A stretch of DNA of 64,000 bases from Microbacterium hydrocarbonoxydans (lineage in GTDB: Bacteria > Actinomycetota > Actinomycetes > Actinomycetales > Microbacteriaceae). Location: NCBI RefSeq assembly GCF_904831005.1, contig NZ_LR882982.1:3534001-3598000 (forward strand), in the 5' to 3' direction. Positions 8,304 through 16,316 of this stretch are shown piece after piece (position 1 is the stretch's first letter; every line of letters begins with the position of its first letter). The notes under the pieces were generated by a model. That model worked only from the letters and a program-made list of their open reading frames with translations. It was not told the origin of the DNA and did no database searches. Position numbers and translations under genes: made by a program.

Positions 8304-10097
8304 ATGCCCGCTCCGATCGAGGACTACGCCCTGCTCAGCGACTGCCGCACCGGCGCTCTCGTGTCGCGAGAGGGCAGCATCGACTGGCTCTGCCTCCCGC
8401 GCTTCGACTCGTCCTCTCTGTTCGGGGCGCTGCTCGGAGAACCGCGGAACGGATGCTGGACGCTGCGTCCGAGCGATGCCCGGGCCACGTCTCAGCGGTA
8501 CTACATCTCGGACACCTTCGTCCTCGTCACGCGCTGGGAAACCGAGAGCGGTGTCGCGGAGGTGCATGAGTTCATGCCGATCCAGCCCACGCGCACCGAT
8601 GTCGTACGGCGGATCGTGGGCGTCTCGGGGCGTGTCGAGTTCGTCACCGAGCTGCGCCTGCACTTCGACTACTCGCGCCGTCTGCCGTGGGTCCGCCAGA
8701 TCGGCACCGACGAGCAGCCGGCGCTGCATGCGACGGCGGGTCCCGAGGCGGTGATCGTGCGTGGCGTCCGCTTCGTCGCGGAAGACCACCTGCACCGGGC
8801 GGCCGTGACTGTCGGCGCCGATGAGATCCGCGACCTGACCCTCAGCTGGTTCCTCTCGTACGAGCACGCGCCGAAGGCGATCGATGTCGACGAGGCGATC
8901 GCCGCGACCCGGGCATGGTGGCAGGGCTGGGCGAGCGGCATCCGTCATGACGGCCCTCATCGCGAGGCCGTCGTGCGCTCTCTGCTCGTGCTCCGTGCGC
9001 TCACGAACAAGGACACAGGGGGCATCGTGGCAGCGGCCACCACTTCTCTCCCTGAGGACTTCGGAGGCGCGCGCAATTGGGACTACCGATTCGTCTGGCT
9101 GCGGGACGCCGCCCTGACGCTCGAGGCGCTGATCGCCCACGGGTTCCTCGCCGAGGCCCACCACTGGCGACGCTGGCTGCTCCGTGCGGTCGCGGGAGAG
9201 CCGGCGGAGGTGCAGATCATGTACGGGATCGCCGGCGAGCGGGATCTCCTCGAGCGTGAGCTCCCGAGTCTGCCGGGCTATGAGGGCGCGACGCCGGTGC
9301 GCATCGGCAACGGCGCGGTCGACCAGTATCAGGGCGATGTGATCGGGGAGGTACTGGTCGCTCTCGAGGCCGCCAGGATCGCAGGCCTCGAGGAGGGGGA
9401 GTCCTCGTGGCCCCTGCAACGCGCACTCGTCGAGCAGGTGATCGCGTCGATCGACCGCCCGGACAACGGCATCTGGGAGATCCGGGGCGAGCCGCAGCGG
9501 TTCACGCACTCCCGGGTGATGATGTGGGCGGCGCTCGACCGCGGCGTCCGCGCGGTGCGCGAGCACGGCCTCCCCGGTGACGCGGATCGATGGGCAGGCG
9601 TCCGCGACGGGCTGCAACGCGAGATCGACGAGCACGGAGTCGATGCCGACCACGGGTACTTCACCCAGCACTACGGGTCTGGCGAGGTCGATGCCTCATT
9701 GCTCGTCCTGCCGCAGGTCGGCTACTGCGAGCCCGATGACCCGCGCATGCTGCGCACCGTCGAGGAGATCGAGCGTCGGCTGCTCGTCGACGGGTTCGTG
9801 CGGCGCTACCGCACCGAGTCGGGAGTCGACGGGCTCGCCGGTGGGGAGCATCCGTTCATCGCCTGCAGCTTCTGGCTCGTCGAGCAGTACGCGGCGAGCG
9901 GCCGCGCAGACGACGCGCGCGAGCTCATGGCCAGGGTGGTCGCGATGGCGAACGATCTCGGGCTGCTGTCCGAGGAGTACGACGTGGCCCGGGCGCGCCA
10001 GGCAGGCAACACCCCGCAGGCGCTCTCGCACCTGAGTCTCATCCGCGCGGCCGATGCGCTCGCGGGGCATCGTGGGCGAGCGGCGCACCGAGACTGA
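8304..10097 (+). CDS. Glycoside hydrolase family 15 (trehalase/glucoamylase-like)
   Basis: A 597-residue cytoplasmic enzyme (no signal peptide) with an N-terminal beta-sandwich starting [31 protein letters not shown] and a C-terminal (alpha/alpha)6 barrel. The barrel motif [13 protein letters not shown] lies near residue 255 and the catalytic GLLSEEYD near 552, as in bacterial GH15 proteins. Several characterised actinobacterial members hydrolyse trehalose, so trehalase is the best guess, with alpha-glucan or maltose hydrolysis as the alternative. The divergent zwf would use the glucose after phosphorylation. Confidence 0.88.
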   Translation: MPAPIEDYALLSDCRTGALVSREGSIDWLCLPRFDSSSLFGALLGEPRNGCWTLRPSDARATSQRYYISDTFVLVTRWETESGVAEVHEFMPIQPTRTDVVRRIVGVSGRVEFVTELRLHFDYSRRLPWVRQIGTDEQPALHATAGPEAVIVRGVRFVAEDHLHRAAVTVGADEIRDLTLSWFLSYEHAPKAIDVDEAIAATRAWWQGWASGIRHDGPHREAVVRSLLVLRALTNKDTGGIVAAATTSLPEDFGGARNWDYRFVWLRDAALTLEALIAHGFLAEAHHWRRWLLRAVAGEPAEVQIMYGIAGERDLLERELPSLPGYEGATPVRIGNGAVDQYQGDVIGEVLVALEAARIAGLEEGESSWPLQRALVEQVIASIDRPDNGIWEIRGEPQRFTHSRVMMWAALDRGVRAVREHGLPGDADRWAGVRDGLQREIDEHGVDADHGYFTQHYGSGEVDASLLVLPQVGYCEPDDPRMLRTVEEIERRLLVDGFVRRYRTESGVDGLAGGEHPFIACSFWLVEQYAASGRADDARELMARVVAMANDLGLLSEEYDVARARQAGNTPQALSHLSLIRAADALAGHRGRAAHRD

Positions 10098-10104
10098 CGT
10101 CGAT

Positions 10105-10133
10105 TTGGGGGACGGCGATCGGTGAGGTAGCCT
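10105..10133 (+). promoter_or_regulatory. Promoter of the rplJ-rplL operon
   Basis: TTGGGG (10105-10110) and TAGCCT (10128-10133) are spaced by 17 bp, predicting a start near 10140, right at the 5' end of the L10 leader. Confidence 0.6.
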
Positions 10134-10139
10134 TGACCC

Positions 10140-10265
10140 AACCGAAGACCGCTGGTCATCGTCATGCGTGCGAACGCGAGGCGATCGAAGCTCTGCTCAG
10201 CAGGGGCCCGCGCAGGACACGAACTTCTCAAAGCTCCGTGCGCTTGCGCCGGAGCTTTTCTGTTG
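10140..10265 (+). ncRNA. Ribosomal protein L10 leader
   Basis: The transcribed leader starts with accgaagaccgctggtc, a conserved opening of L10 leaders in Gram-positive bacteria, and ends in a terminator-like hairpin. In such leaders free L10(L12)4 complex binds the RNA and lowers expression of rplJ-rplL. Assignment is by sequence resemblance and position; the fold was not computed. Confidence 0.7.
10230..10259 (+). terminator. Intrinsic terminator hairpin within the L10 leader
   Basis: aaagctccg (10230-10238) pairs with cggagcttt (10250-10258); gcgc blocks extend the stem and tttt closes it. It lies about 70 bp before rplJ, so it looks like an attenuator through which read-through is regulated. 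Confidence 0.6.
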
Positions 10266-10327
10266 CATGCGGTCGGGGGTCGGTGCCTCACCGCCGTGAG
10301 GCGCCTCGTACACACCAAGGAGTGACC

Positions 10328-10816
10328 ATGGCGCAGAAGGACGCATCGGTCGCCGAGCTCACGAAGTCATTCGAGAACTCGACTGCCGTTCTGCTGACCG
10401 AGTACCGCGGTCTGACGGTTGCCCAGCTCAAGGAGCTGCGCAACAGCATCCGTCAGGACGCTGAGTACGCCGTGGTGAAGAACACGCTGACCAAGATCGC
10501 CGCCAACAAGGCTGGCATCACCGCGCTGGACGACGACCTCAAGGGTCCGTCGGCCGTCGCGTTCGTGCACGGTGACTTCGTCGCCACTGCCAAGGCTCTT
10601 CGTGACTTCGCCAAGGCCAACCCGCTTCTCGTGATCAAGGCCGGCATCTTCGAGGGCAACGCCCTCTCTGCCGACGAGGTCAACAAGTACGCCGCGCTCG
10701 AGAGCCGTGAGGTTCTGCTGGCGAAGGCAGCGGGCATGATGAAGGCCACGATGGGCAAGGCTGCCGCCACCATCGATGCTCTTCGCGAAAAGCTGGAGAC
10801 CGCTGAGGCCGCGTGA
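10328..10816 (+). CDS. rplJ: 50S ribosomal protein L10
   Basis: A 162-residue protein forming the base of the ribosomal stalk and binding L7/L12 dimers. The N-terminus [18 protein letters not shown], the central [15 protein letters not shown] and the variable helical C-terminus that binds L12 are all present, and the length is normal. The ATG at 10328 follows aaggagtgacc, a strong ribosome binding site; in-frame codons further upstream belong to the leader RNA. The codon choice (for example frequent gtt/gct) is more optimised than in neighbours, as expected for a ribosomal protein. Confidence 0.97.
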   Translation: MAQKDASVAELTKSFENSTAVLLTEYRGLTVAQLKELRNSIRQDAEYAVVKNTLTKIAANKAGITALDDDLKGPSAVAFVHGDFVATAKALRDFAKANPLLVIKAGIFEGNALSADEVNKYAALESREVLLAKAAGMMKATMGKAAATIDALREKLETAEAA

Positions 10817-10864
10817 GCGACCTGCGATCTCGTTCAACACACCCATCTATCTAGGAGATACATC

Positions 10865-11242
10865 ATGGCTAAGCTCACCACTGAGGAGCTGCTCGAGCAG
10901 TTCGCAGGCCTGACCCTCGTCGAGCTCAACGACTTCGTCAAGGCGTTCGAGGAGAAGTTCGAGGTCACCGCTGCTGCCCCCGTCGCCGTTGCAGGCGCAG
11001 GCGGCGGCGCTGCTGAAGAGGTTGAGGAGAAGGACTCCTTCGACGTCATCCTCGAGGCTGCCGGCGACAAGAAGATCCAGGTCATCAAGACCGTCCGCGA
11101 GCTCACCTCGCTCGGTCTCGGCGAGGCCAAGGCCGTCGTCGACGGTGCTCCCAAGGCCGTGCTCGAGGGCGCGAACAAGGAAGCAGCCGAGAAGGCCAAG
11201 GCTGCCCTCGAAGAGGCAGGCGCCACGGTTACCCTCAAGTAA
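10865..11242 (+). CDS. rplL: 50S ribosomal protein L7/L12
   Basis: A 125-residue stalk protein that recruits translation GTPases. The N-terminal dimerisation domain ([32 protein letters not shown]), an Ala/Gly/Val hinge around residues 40-52 and the C-terminal globular domain with [21 protein letters not shown] are intact. It lies 48 bp after rplJ, preceded by aggagat, and is co-transcribed with it from the L10 leader promoter. A strong hairpin terminator follows 50 bp after the stop. Confidence 0.98.
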   Translation: MAKLTTEELLEQFAGLTLVELNDFVKAFEEKFEVTAAAPVAVAGAGGGAAEEVEEKDSFDVILEAAGDKKIQVIKTVRELTSLGLGEAKAVVDGAPKAVLEGANKEAAEKAKAALEEAGATVTLK

Positions 11243-11293
11243 TCCGTTCCAGGTCGCGGCATGACGCCTCGCCCTGGAAGCGTCTGAACGCTT

Positions 11294-11327
11294 CACGAAA
11301 GCCCCGGGTCCGCCCGGGGCTTTCGTG
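11294..11327 (+). terminator. Bidirectional terminator after rplL
   Basis: A perfect 15-bp inverted repeat: cacgaaagccccggg (11294-11308), loop tccg, then its complement (11313-11327). It separates the ribosomal operon from the convergent lacI-family gene and can serve both strands. Confidence 0.85.
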
Positions 11328-11411
11328 CGTCCGGGGCGGATCGGTCGTCGAGCGGGGCCGGCGAAGCCGCCCGAGACGAGACGCCGTGCCTCCGACGACC
11401 GATGCCGCGAC

Positions 11412-12416
11412 TCAGCGGCGGCCGGCGGTCGAGCTGCGCACGACCAGCGACGATGCCGTCACGGTGCGCTCCCGGGGCGAGTCCGGATGGTCGATCTGCT
11501 GCCGGAGCAGGCGCACCGCCTCGTGGCCCTGCTCGCGCGGCGACTGCCTGATGGTCGTGAGCGCGAACATCTCGGCGTGCTGGTGGTCGTCGACGCCGAC
11601 GATGCTGAGTTCGGTGGGAACGGCGATCCCCAGCCGGCGGGCTGCGATCATCGCGCCGATCGCGGCCTCGTCGCACACGCCGACGATGGCCGTGGGGCGC
11701 CCTCTGCGATCGCCCAGGAGCTCGACGGCGGCGGCGTAGCCGCCGGGCATCGTCGGGCGGGAGTCCGCGACCCTCGCGACGGCCTCGAGTCCCGCTGCGG
11801 CGAGAGCCTCGAGGTATCCCTCGACGCGCTGCGCATCGCCGAAGCTGAGTTCGTCGGGATCCGTGGACCCGCCGACGAACGCTATGTCGGTGTGGCCGAG
11901 CTCGATCAGATGCTCCGTGGCGATGCGGGCAGCGGCGATGTCGTCGATCGACACCGCGCTGGATCCCTCGCTGTAGGGCCCCACGCTGACGAGCGGACGC
12001 TCGGAGCGATGCAGGCGCTCGAGCTCCTGCGCACTGGGCTGGATGCCGACCGCGATGATCCCGTCGAATCGCCGGCCGGGCAGCACCGTGTCGAACAGGC
12101 GCTGGCGGGTCTCGCTGCCCTCGCGGATCCCGTACAGGGCGAGCTCGTAGTCGAGGGCGAAGAGGGACTCCTGGATGCCCGCCAGGAGCTCGGAGAAGAA
12201 CCATCGGTCGACCGGGGGCATGATGACGCCGACTGTCTGCGTGCGACCCGTCGCGAGGCTCGTGGCGGAGGAGTGCGCGACATAGGCGAGTTCGCCGGCT
12301 GCATCCGAGACGCGCTTCCGGGTGTCCTCCGAGACGTAGCCGCGTCCGCTCAGCGCACGGCTCGCAGTGGCCTTCGACACGCCCGCACGCGCTGCGACAT
12401 CGGCGATCGTGCTCAT
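11412..12416 (-). CDS. LacI-family transcriptional regulator
   Basis: A 334-residue repressor. The N-terminal helix-turn-helix STIADVAARAGVSKATASRALSGRGYVSEDTRKRV (here named by residues 2-36) and hinge are followed by a periplasmic-binding-protein-like sugar domain with the family's VGVIMPPVDRWFF and VGVDDHQHAEM segments. The ATG at 12416 is chosen because it has a ggaggacc ribosome binding site and the HTH starts at residue 2; a longer frame upstream has no family similarity. It is divergent from an alpha-glucoside-type ABC importer whose promoter region carries LacI-like palindromes, so it most likely represses that operon and its own gene until sugar is present. Confidence 0.92.
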   Translation of the reverse strand: MSTIADVAARAGVSKATASRALSGRGYVSEDTRKRVSDAAGELAYVAHSSATSLATGRTQTVGVIMPPVDRWFFSELLAGIQESLFALDYELALYGIREGSETRQRLFDTVLPGRRFDGIIAVGIQPSAQELERLHRSERPLVSVGPYSEGSSAVSIDDIAAARIATEHLIELGHTDIAFVGGSTDPDELSFGDAQRVEGYLEALAAAGLEAVARVADSRPTMPGGYAAAVELLGDRRGRPTAIVGVCDEAAIGAMIAARRLGIAVPTELSIVGVDDHQHAEMFALTTIRQSPREQGHEAVRLLRQQIDHPDSPRERTVTASSLVVRSSTAGRR

Positions 12417-12495
12417 CGGTCCTCCTCGACCAGTACTCACGCGCCGGCTCCACCCGGTCGCGCCGATGTCAGCGTAGCCTTTCGGCCTCGAGAAG

Positions 12496-12507
12496 GGAAC
12501 CGGTTCC
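12496..12507 (+). promoter_or_regulatory. LacI-type operator 1
   Basis: ggaaccggttcc is a perfect 12-bp palindrome with the central CG pair typical of LacI/GalR operators, located 80 bp upstream of the lacI-family start and about 190 bp before the importer. Confidence 0.6.
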
Positions 12508-12520
12508 ATAGATGCGGCGA

Positions 12521-12532
12521 GGGAGCGCTCCC
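12521..12532 (+). promoter_or_regulatory. LacI-type operator 2 (CebR-like)
   Basis: gggagcgctccc is a perfect palindrome; with flanks it reads agggagcgctccca, one base from the actinobacterial CebR box. Its centre is 25 bp from that of operator 1. Confidence 0.6.
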
Positions 12533-12561
12533 ATGGCGAGGGCAAACCGCGCGGCGAATGG

Positions 12562-12589
12562 TTGCGAGCTTGTGACCCGCGCTTATTGT
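12562..12589 (+). promoter_or_regulatory. Candidate promoter of the alpha-glucoside importer
   Basis: TTGCGA (12562-12567) and TATTGT (12584-12589) are spaced by 16 bp. A further partial palindrome ggaatcggttcc (12621-12632), which also forms gaatcgg/ccgattc (12622-12638), lies just downstream and could act as a third operator. Confidence 0.4.
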
Positions 12590-12698
12590 GCCTGGGACGC
12601 AGACCCCGATAGGTTGTCCTGGAATCGGTTCCCGATTCTGTGCCGAGGGGCGGCGCGGAATCGACCGGGAGCCGCAAAACTCGAAGAGGAGAATTCAC

Positions 12699-14015
12699 AT
12701 GGGTCTGTCACAGCGTTCCCGGCGTTACGCGCCGATCGCTCTGCTGGGAGTCGCGGGTATCGCGCTCGCCGGCTGTGGAGCTCCGGGCGGCACGGACGGC
12801 GGGGGAGATGGCGGCGGCGGCGACAACACCGTCACGATCTACGGCACGATCGTCGAAGGAGAAGCAGAACTTCTCGCAGAGTCCTGGGCGGACTTCGAGA
12901 AGGAGAACGACATCACCATCAAGTACGAGGGCAGCCAGGACTTCGAGACTCAGCTCGGCACCCGCGCACAGGGCGGCAACCCGCCCGACATCGCGATCTT
13001 CCCGCAGCCGGGTCTGTTCGCGGACTACGCGGCACGCGACTTCCTGAAGCCGGCGCCCGACGCCGTCGAGGCCAACGCCAAGGAGTACTGGACTCAGGGA
13101 TGGGTCGACTTCGGCACGTACGAGGACGAGTTCTACGGCGCACCGCTCATGGCCAGCGTCAAGGGCTGGGTCTGGTACTCGCCGACGAAGTTCGCCGAGT
13201 GGGGCGTCGAAGAGCCCACGAGCTGGGACGAGCTGCTCACGCTGACGCAGACCATCCAGGAGAAGAGCGGCAAGGCTCCCTGGTGCGCCGGCTTCGAGTC
13301 GGGCGTCGCGACCGGCTGGCCCGGCACCGACTGGATCGAGGACCTCGTGCTCCGCAACGCGGGCGCCGACGTCTACGACCAGTGGGTCAAGAACGAGATC
13401 CCGTTCACCGACCCGCAGATCAAGGAGGCGTTCGACGCCACCGGTGAGATCCTGCTCAACCCGGCCTACGTCAACGGCGGCTTCGGCGACGTGCGCTCGG
13501 TCAACTCCACGGCATTCGGCGATGTGGCCCCCGCGGTCGCGAGCGGCGAGTGCGCGCTGACGCACCAGGCGTCGTTCCTGTCGGGCTTCTTCCCCGAAGA
13601 CACCAACATCGCCGAGGACGGCGACGTGTGGGCGTTCCTGCTTCCGAGCCAGAGCGAGGACGAGACGTTCATCACGGGTGGTGGCGAGATCGTCGGAGCG
13701 TTCAGCGACGACGAGGCGACCCAGAAGGTGCTGGAGTACCTGTCGAGCCCCGAGTGGGCTGACAGCCGTCTGGCACTCGGTGGCGTGACCTCGGCGAACA
13801 AGGGCGTCGACATCGAGGCCGTCGAGAACCCGATCCTGCAGGAGTCGATCAAGCTGCTGCAGGACGACTCGGTCACGTTCCGCTTCGACGGTTCCGACCA
13901 GATGCCCGGCGCCGTCGGCTCGGGAACCTTCTGGAAGGGAATGGTCGCGTGGATCAACGGAACCTCGACCGATGAGGTCCTGACCCAGATCGAGACCGGC
14001 TGGCCGTCCAGCTGA
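12699..14015 (+). CDS. Alpha-glucoside ABC transporter substrate-binding lipoprotein (AglE-like)
   Basis: A 438-residue extracellular solute-binding protein of family 1. The signal peptide ends in the lipobox LAGC with Cys26, so it is a membrane-anchored lipoprotein. The mature part shows GTIVEGEAELLAESWADFE and GGNPPDIAIFPQPGL, which resemble AglE proteins of alpha-glucoside importers. A Gly-rich linker follows the lipid anchor. The ATG at 12699 has agagga at the right distance; upstream in-frame codons lie in the operator region. A hairpin directly after the gene separates it from the permeases, as is common when the binding protein is needed in excess. Confidence 0.85.
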   Translation: MGLSQRSRRYAPIALLGVAGIALAGCGAPGGTDGGGDGGGGDNTVTIYGTIVEGEAELLAESWADFEKENDITIKYEGSQDFETQLGTRAQGGNPPDIAIFPQPGLFADYAARDFLKPAPDAVEANAKEYWTQGWVDFGTYEDEFYGAPLMASVKGWVWYSPTKFAEWGVEEPTSWDELLTLTQTIQEKSGKAPWCAGFESGVATGWPGTDWIEDLVLRNAGADVYDQWVKNEIPFTDPQIKEAFDATGEILLNPAYVNGGFGDVRSVNSTAFGDVAPAVASGECALTHQASFLSGFFPEDTNIAEDGDVWAFLLPSQSEDETFITGGGEIVGAFSDDEATQKVLEYLSSPEWADSRLALGGVTSANKGVDIEAVENPILQESIKLLQDDSVTFRFDGSDQMPGAVGSGTFWKGMVAWINGTSTDEVLTQIETGWPSS

Positions 14016-14023
14016 TCGGATGA

Positions 14024-14051
14024 GGTGGGCCGCCCCTCGGGGCGGCCCACC
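14024..14051 (+). terminator. Intercistronic hairpin between binding protein and permeases
   Basis: ggtgggccgcccc and ggggcggcccacc form an up to 13-bp stem 8 bp after the stop. It can stabilise the upstream mRNA or attenuate transcription into the permease genes. Confidence 0.7.
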
Positions 14052-14118
14052 TTCTCCCTCGCGGTCCGTGCATCGTCGCAGGGACCGCCGATCAGCTACG
14101 TCTCATGAAGGGGAATCC

Positions 14119-15258
14119 ATGAACGCGACTGTGTTCTTCCAATGGATCGGGTCTCTGCCCCCGATCGCCCAGGCTCTCGCGGTGGTCATCGCATTCGCGG
14201 TGGTCGTCGTCGTCATCCTGCTTCTCGTCGACATCGCCCCTCGTCGAGGTGCGCTCTACACCGGCATCCGCTTGGCGATGTGCCTGCTCATCCCGTTCGC
14301 GGTGATGTGGTTCTTCAACTCCTACTACTGGGCCATGGGAGTCGCAGTCGCCGTCGGTGCGCTCTTCTTCTTCCTCGACTACCGCTCCCGCGACGGGGCC
14401 GGGTACCTGATCCAGCTCGTCGCCTTCATGGCTCCGGCCATGCTGCTGCTGCTCGCGGGGCTGATCCTGCCGTCCATCCAGACCGTGTACGCATCGTTCT
14501 GGAACTCCTCCGGCACCGACTTCGTCGGCCTCTCGAACTATCTCTGGATCTTCACTCAGTCCGACGGCGTCACCTCGGTCGTGAACACGATCGTGTGGGT
14601 GCTGCTGGTCCCGACGCTGTCGACCATCGTCGGTCTGGCGTATGCGGTCTTCATCGACAAGACGCGCGGCGAGAAGATCTACAAGCTCCTGGTCTTCATG
14701 CCGATGGCGATCTCGTTCGTCGGTGCGAGCATCATCTGGCGGTTCGTCTACGCCTACCGCGGTCCCGAATTCGAGCAGATCGGTCTGCTCAACCAGATCC
14801 TGGTCTGGTTCGGCGGTGAGCCGCAGCAGTTCCTGCTCAACGGGCCGTGGAACAACCTCGCGCTCATCGTCGTGCTGATCTGGGTCCAGACCGGTTTCGC
14901 GATGGTCGTGCTCTCGGCGTCGATCAAGGGAGTTCCCACCGAGCTCCTCGAGGCGGCCGAACTCGACGGTGCGAACGCCTGGGAGCGTTTCCGTTCCGTC
15001 ACGATCCCGTCGATCAGGCCGGCGCTGATCGTCGTGCTCACCACGATCTCGATCGCCTCGCTGAAGGTCTTCGACATCGTGCGCACGATGACCGGTGGAA
15101 ACTACGGCACCTCGGTGCTCGCGAACGAGATGTACACGCAGTTCACCAAGTTCGAGGCGGGACGCAGCGCTGCGCTCTCCGTCATCCTGTTCATCCTGGT
15201 GCTCCCGATCGTCATCTACAACGCGCGCCAGATCAAGAAGCAGCGGGAGATCCGATGA
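14119..15258 (+). CDS. Alpha-glucoside ABC transporter permease (AglF-like)
   Basis: A 379-residue membrane protein. It has about three extra hydrophobic helices at the N-terminus (to residue 95) before the usual six-helix permease core beginning near PAMLLLLAGLILPSIQTVYASF; this long form is typical of AglF rather than MalF. The EAA loop ELLEAAELDGANAWERFRSVTIP lies near residue 280. The ATG follows gaagggga. It is followed with an ATGA overlap by the partner permease. No ATPase gene is in the operon, so a shared MsiK-like ATPase elsewhere probably drives it (family knowledge, inference here). Confidence 0.87.
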   Translation: MNATVFFQWIGSLPPIAQALAVVIAFAVVVVVILLLVDIAPRRGALYTGIRLAMCLLIPFAVMWFFNSYYWAMGVAVAVGALFFFLDYRSRDGAGYLIQLVAFMAPAMLLLLAGLILPSIQTVYASFWNSSGTDFVGLSNYLWIFTQSDGVTSVVNTIVWVLLVPTLSTIVGLAYAVFIDKTRGEKIYKLLVFMPMAISFVGASIIWRFVYAYRGPEFEQIGLLNQILVWFGGEPQQFLLNGPWNNLALIVVLIWVQTGFAMVVLSASIKGVPTELLEAAELDGANAWERFRSVTIPSIRPALIVVLTTISIASLKVFDIVRTMTGGNYGTSVLANEMYTQFTKFEAGRSAALSVILFILVLPIVIYNARQIKKQREIR

Positions 15259-16214
15259 CCGACACCGTGAACTCAGACACCGGACAGAGCACGAGGGCGA
15301 TCACGACCGCCGGACGCTTCGAAGCCTCGGCCGGGCGGGCGCGCAAGCGCCTGAGCCGCCCGTGGGCGACGGTCGCCTCGATCGTCATCGCCGTGCTGTG
15401 GACGATTCCGACGCTCGGACTCTTCATCTCGTCGTTCCGCGAGAGGGATGCGATCGAGACCAGCGGCTGGTGGACGGTCTTCACCAACCCGCAGCTCACC
15501 ATCGACAACTACGTGGCCGTGCTGCAGTCGGGCACCACGCAGCTGACGATCCTGGAATCGTTCTTCAACTCGATCGTGATCACGATCCCCGCCACGCTCA
15601 TCCCGTTGATGATCGCGGCGATGGCCGCGTACGCGTTCTCGTGGATCGACTTCAAGGGCCGCAACGCGCTGTTCATCTTCGTGTTCGCGCTGCAGATCGT
15701 GCCGATCCAGATGGCCCTCGTGCCGCTGCTGTCGTCGTTCTCCCGCGGCATCAACCTGTTCGGCGTCCAGGTGACGCAGGGGCTCGACGTCTCGGGCGGT
15801 TACGCACAGGTGTGGATCGCCCACACCATGTTCGCGCTGCCGTTGGCGATCTACCTGCTGCACAACTTCATGTCCGAGATCCCCGGCGAGATCATCGAGG
15901 CGGCTCGCGTCGACGGCGCGTCCCGCGGGCAGATCTTCTTCCGGATCGTGCTGCCGCTGACGATGCCGGCGATCGCGTCGGTCGCGATCTTCCAGTTCCT
16001 GTGGGTCTGGAACGACCTGCTCGTGGCCCTGGTCTTCGCCGACGGAGCAGCCTCGCCGATCACGAAGGTGCTCGCCGAGATCACCGGACGCGGCGAGGGC
16101 TGGTATCTGCTCACCGCAGGCGCGTTCGTGTCGATCATCGTCCCGCTGATCGTCTTCTTCTCGCTGCAGCGCTACTTCGTGCGAGGGCTGCTCGCGGGGT
16201 CGACCAAGGGATAG
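15255..16214 (+). CDS. Alpha-glucoside ABC transporter permease (AglG-like)
   Basis: A 319-residue inner-membrane permease, second half of the channel. After a polar N-terminus of about 35 residues there are six hydrophobic helices, with the EAA loop EIIEAARVDGASRGQIFFRIVLP near residue 217 and the ending LQRYFVRGLLAGSTKG usual for MalG/AglG proteins. The start overlaps the previous stop as ATGA. The operon ends here; a GC-rich inverted repeat (16221-16243) follows the stop. Confidence 0.88.
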   Translation: MTDTVNSDTGQSTRAITTAGRFEASAGRARKRLSRPWATVASIVIAVLWTIPTLGLFISSFRERDAIETSGWWTVFTNPQLTIDNYVAVLQSGTTQLTILESFFNSIVITIPATLIPLMIAAMAAYAFSWIDFKGRNALFIFVFALQIVPIQMALVPLLSSFSRGINLFGVQVTQGLDVSGGYAQVWIAHTMFALPLAIYLLHNFMSEIPGEIIEAARVDGASRGQIFFRIVLPLTMPAIASVAIFQFLWVWNDLLVALVFADGAASPITKVLAEITGRGEGWYLLTAGAFVSIIVPLIVFFSLQRYFVRGLLAGSTKG

Positions 16215-16220
16215 CGGCGT

Positions 16221-16243
16221 CGGCGGGGTCAGTGACCCCGCCG
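16221..16243 (+). terminator. Hairpin after the importer operon
   Basis: cggcggggt and accccgccg flank a short loop; there is no T-run, so efficiency is uncertain. Confidence 0.5.
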
Positions 16244-16253
16244 CACGCGGCAC

Positions 16254-16298
16254 CGGATGCCGCGGTCGGGCGACACACAGCCCCGGCCGCGGCATCCG
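16254..16298 (+). repeat. 12-bp inverted repeat upstream of cbs
   Basis: cggatgccgcgg (16254-16265) and ccgcggcatccg (16287-16298) are perfect complements separated by 21 nt. The right arm overlaps the expected -35 position of the cbs promoter, so it could be an operator, or the terminator stem of the preceding operon. Confidence 0.5.
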
Positions 16299-16304
16299 TG
16301 CACG

Positions 16305-16310
16305 TACGCT
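16305..16310 (+). promoter_or_regulatory. -10 box of cbs, leaderless
   Basis: TACGCT ends 6 nt before the ATG at 16317. Confidence 0.5.
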
Positions 16311-16316
16311 GTGACC

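Noticed and set aside
6152..8569. Open frame of about 800 codons on the plus strand
   Set aside because: Antisense to the YqaJ-type gene and zwf, both supported by catalytic motifs and promoters.
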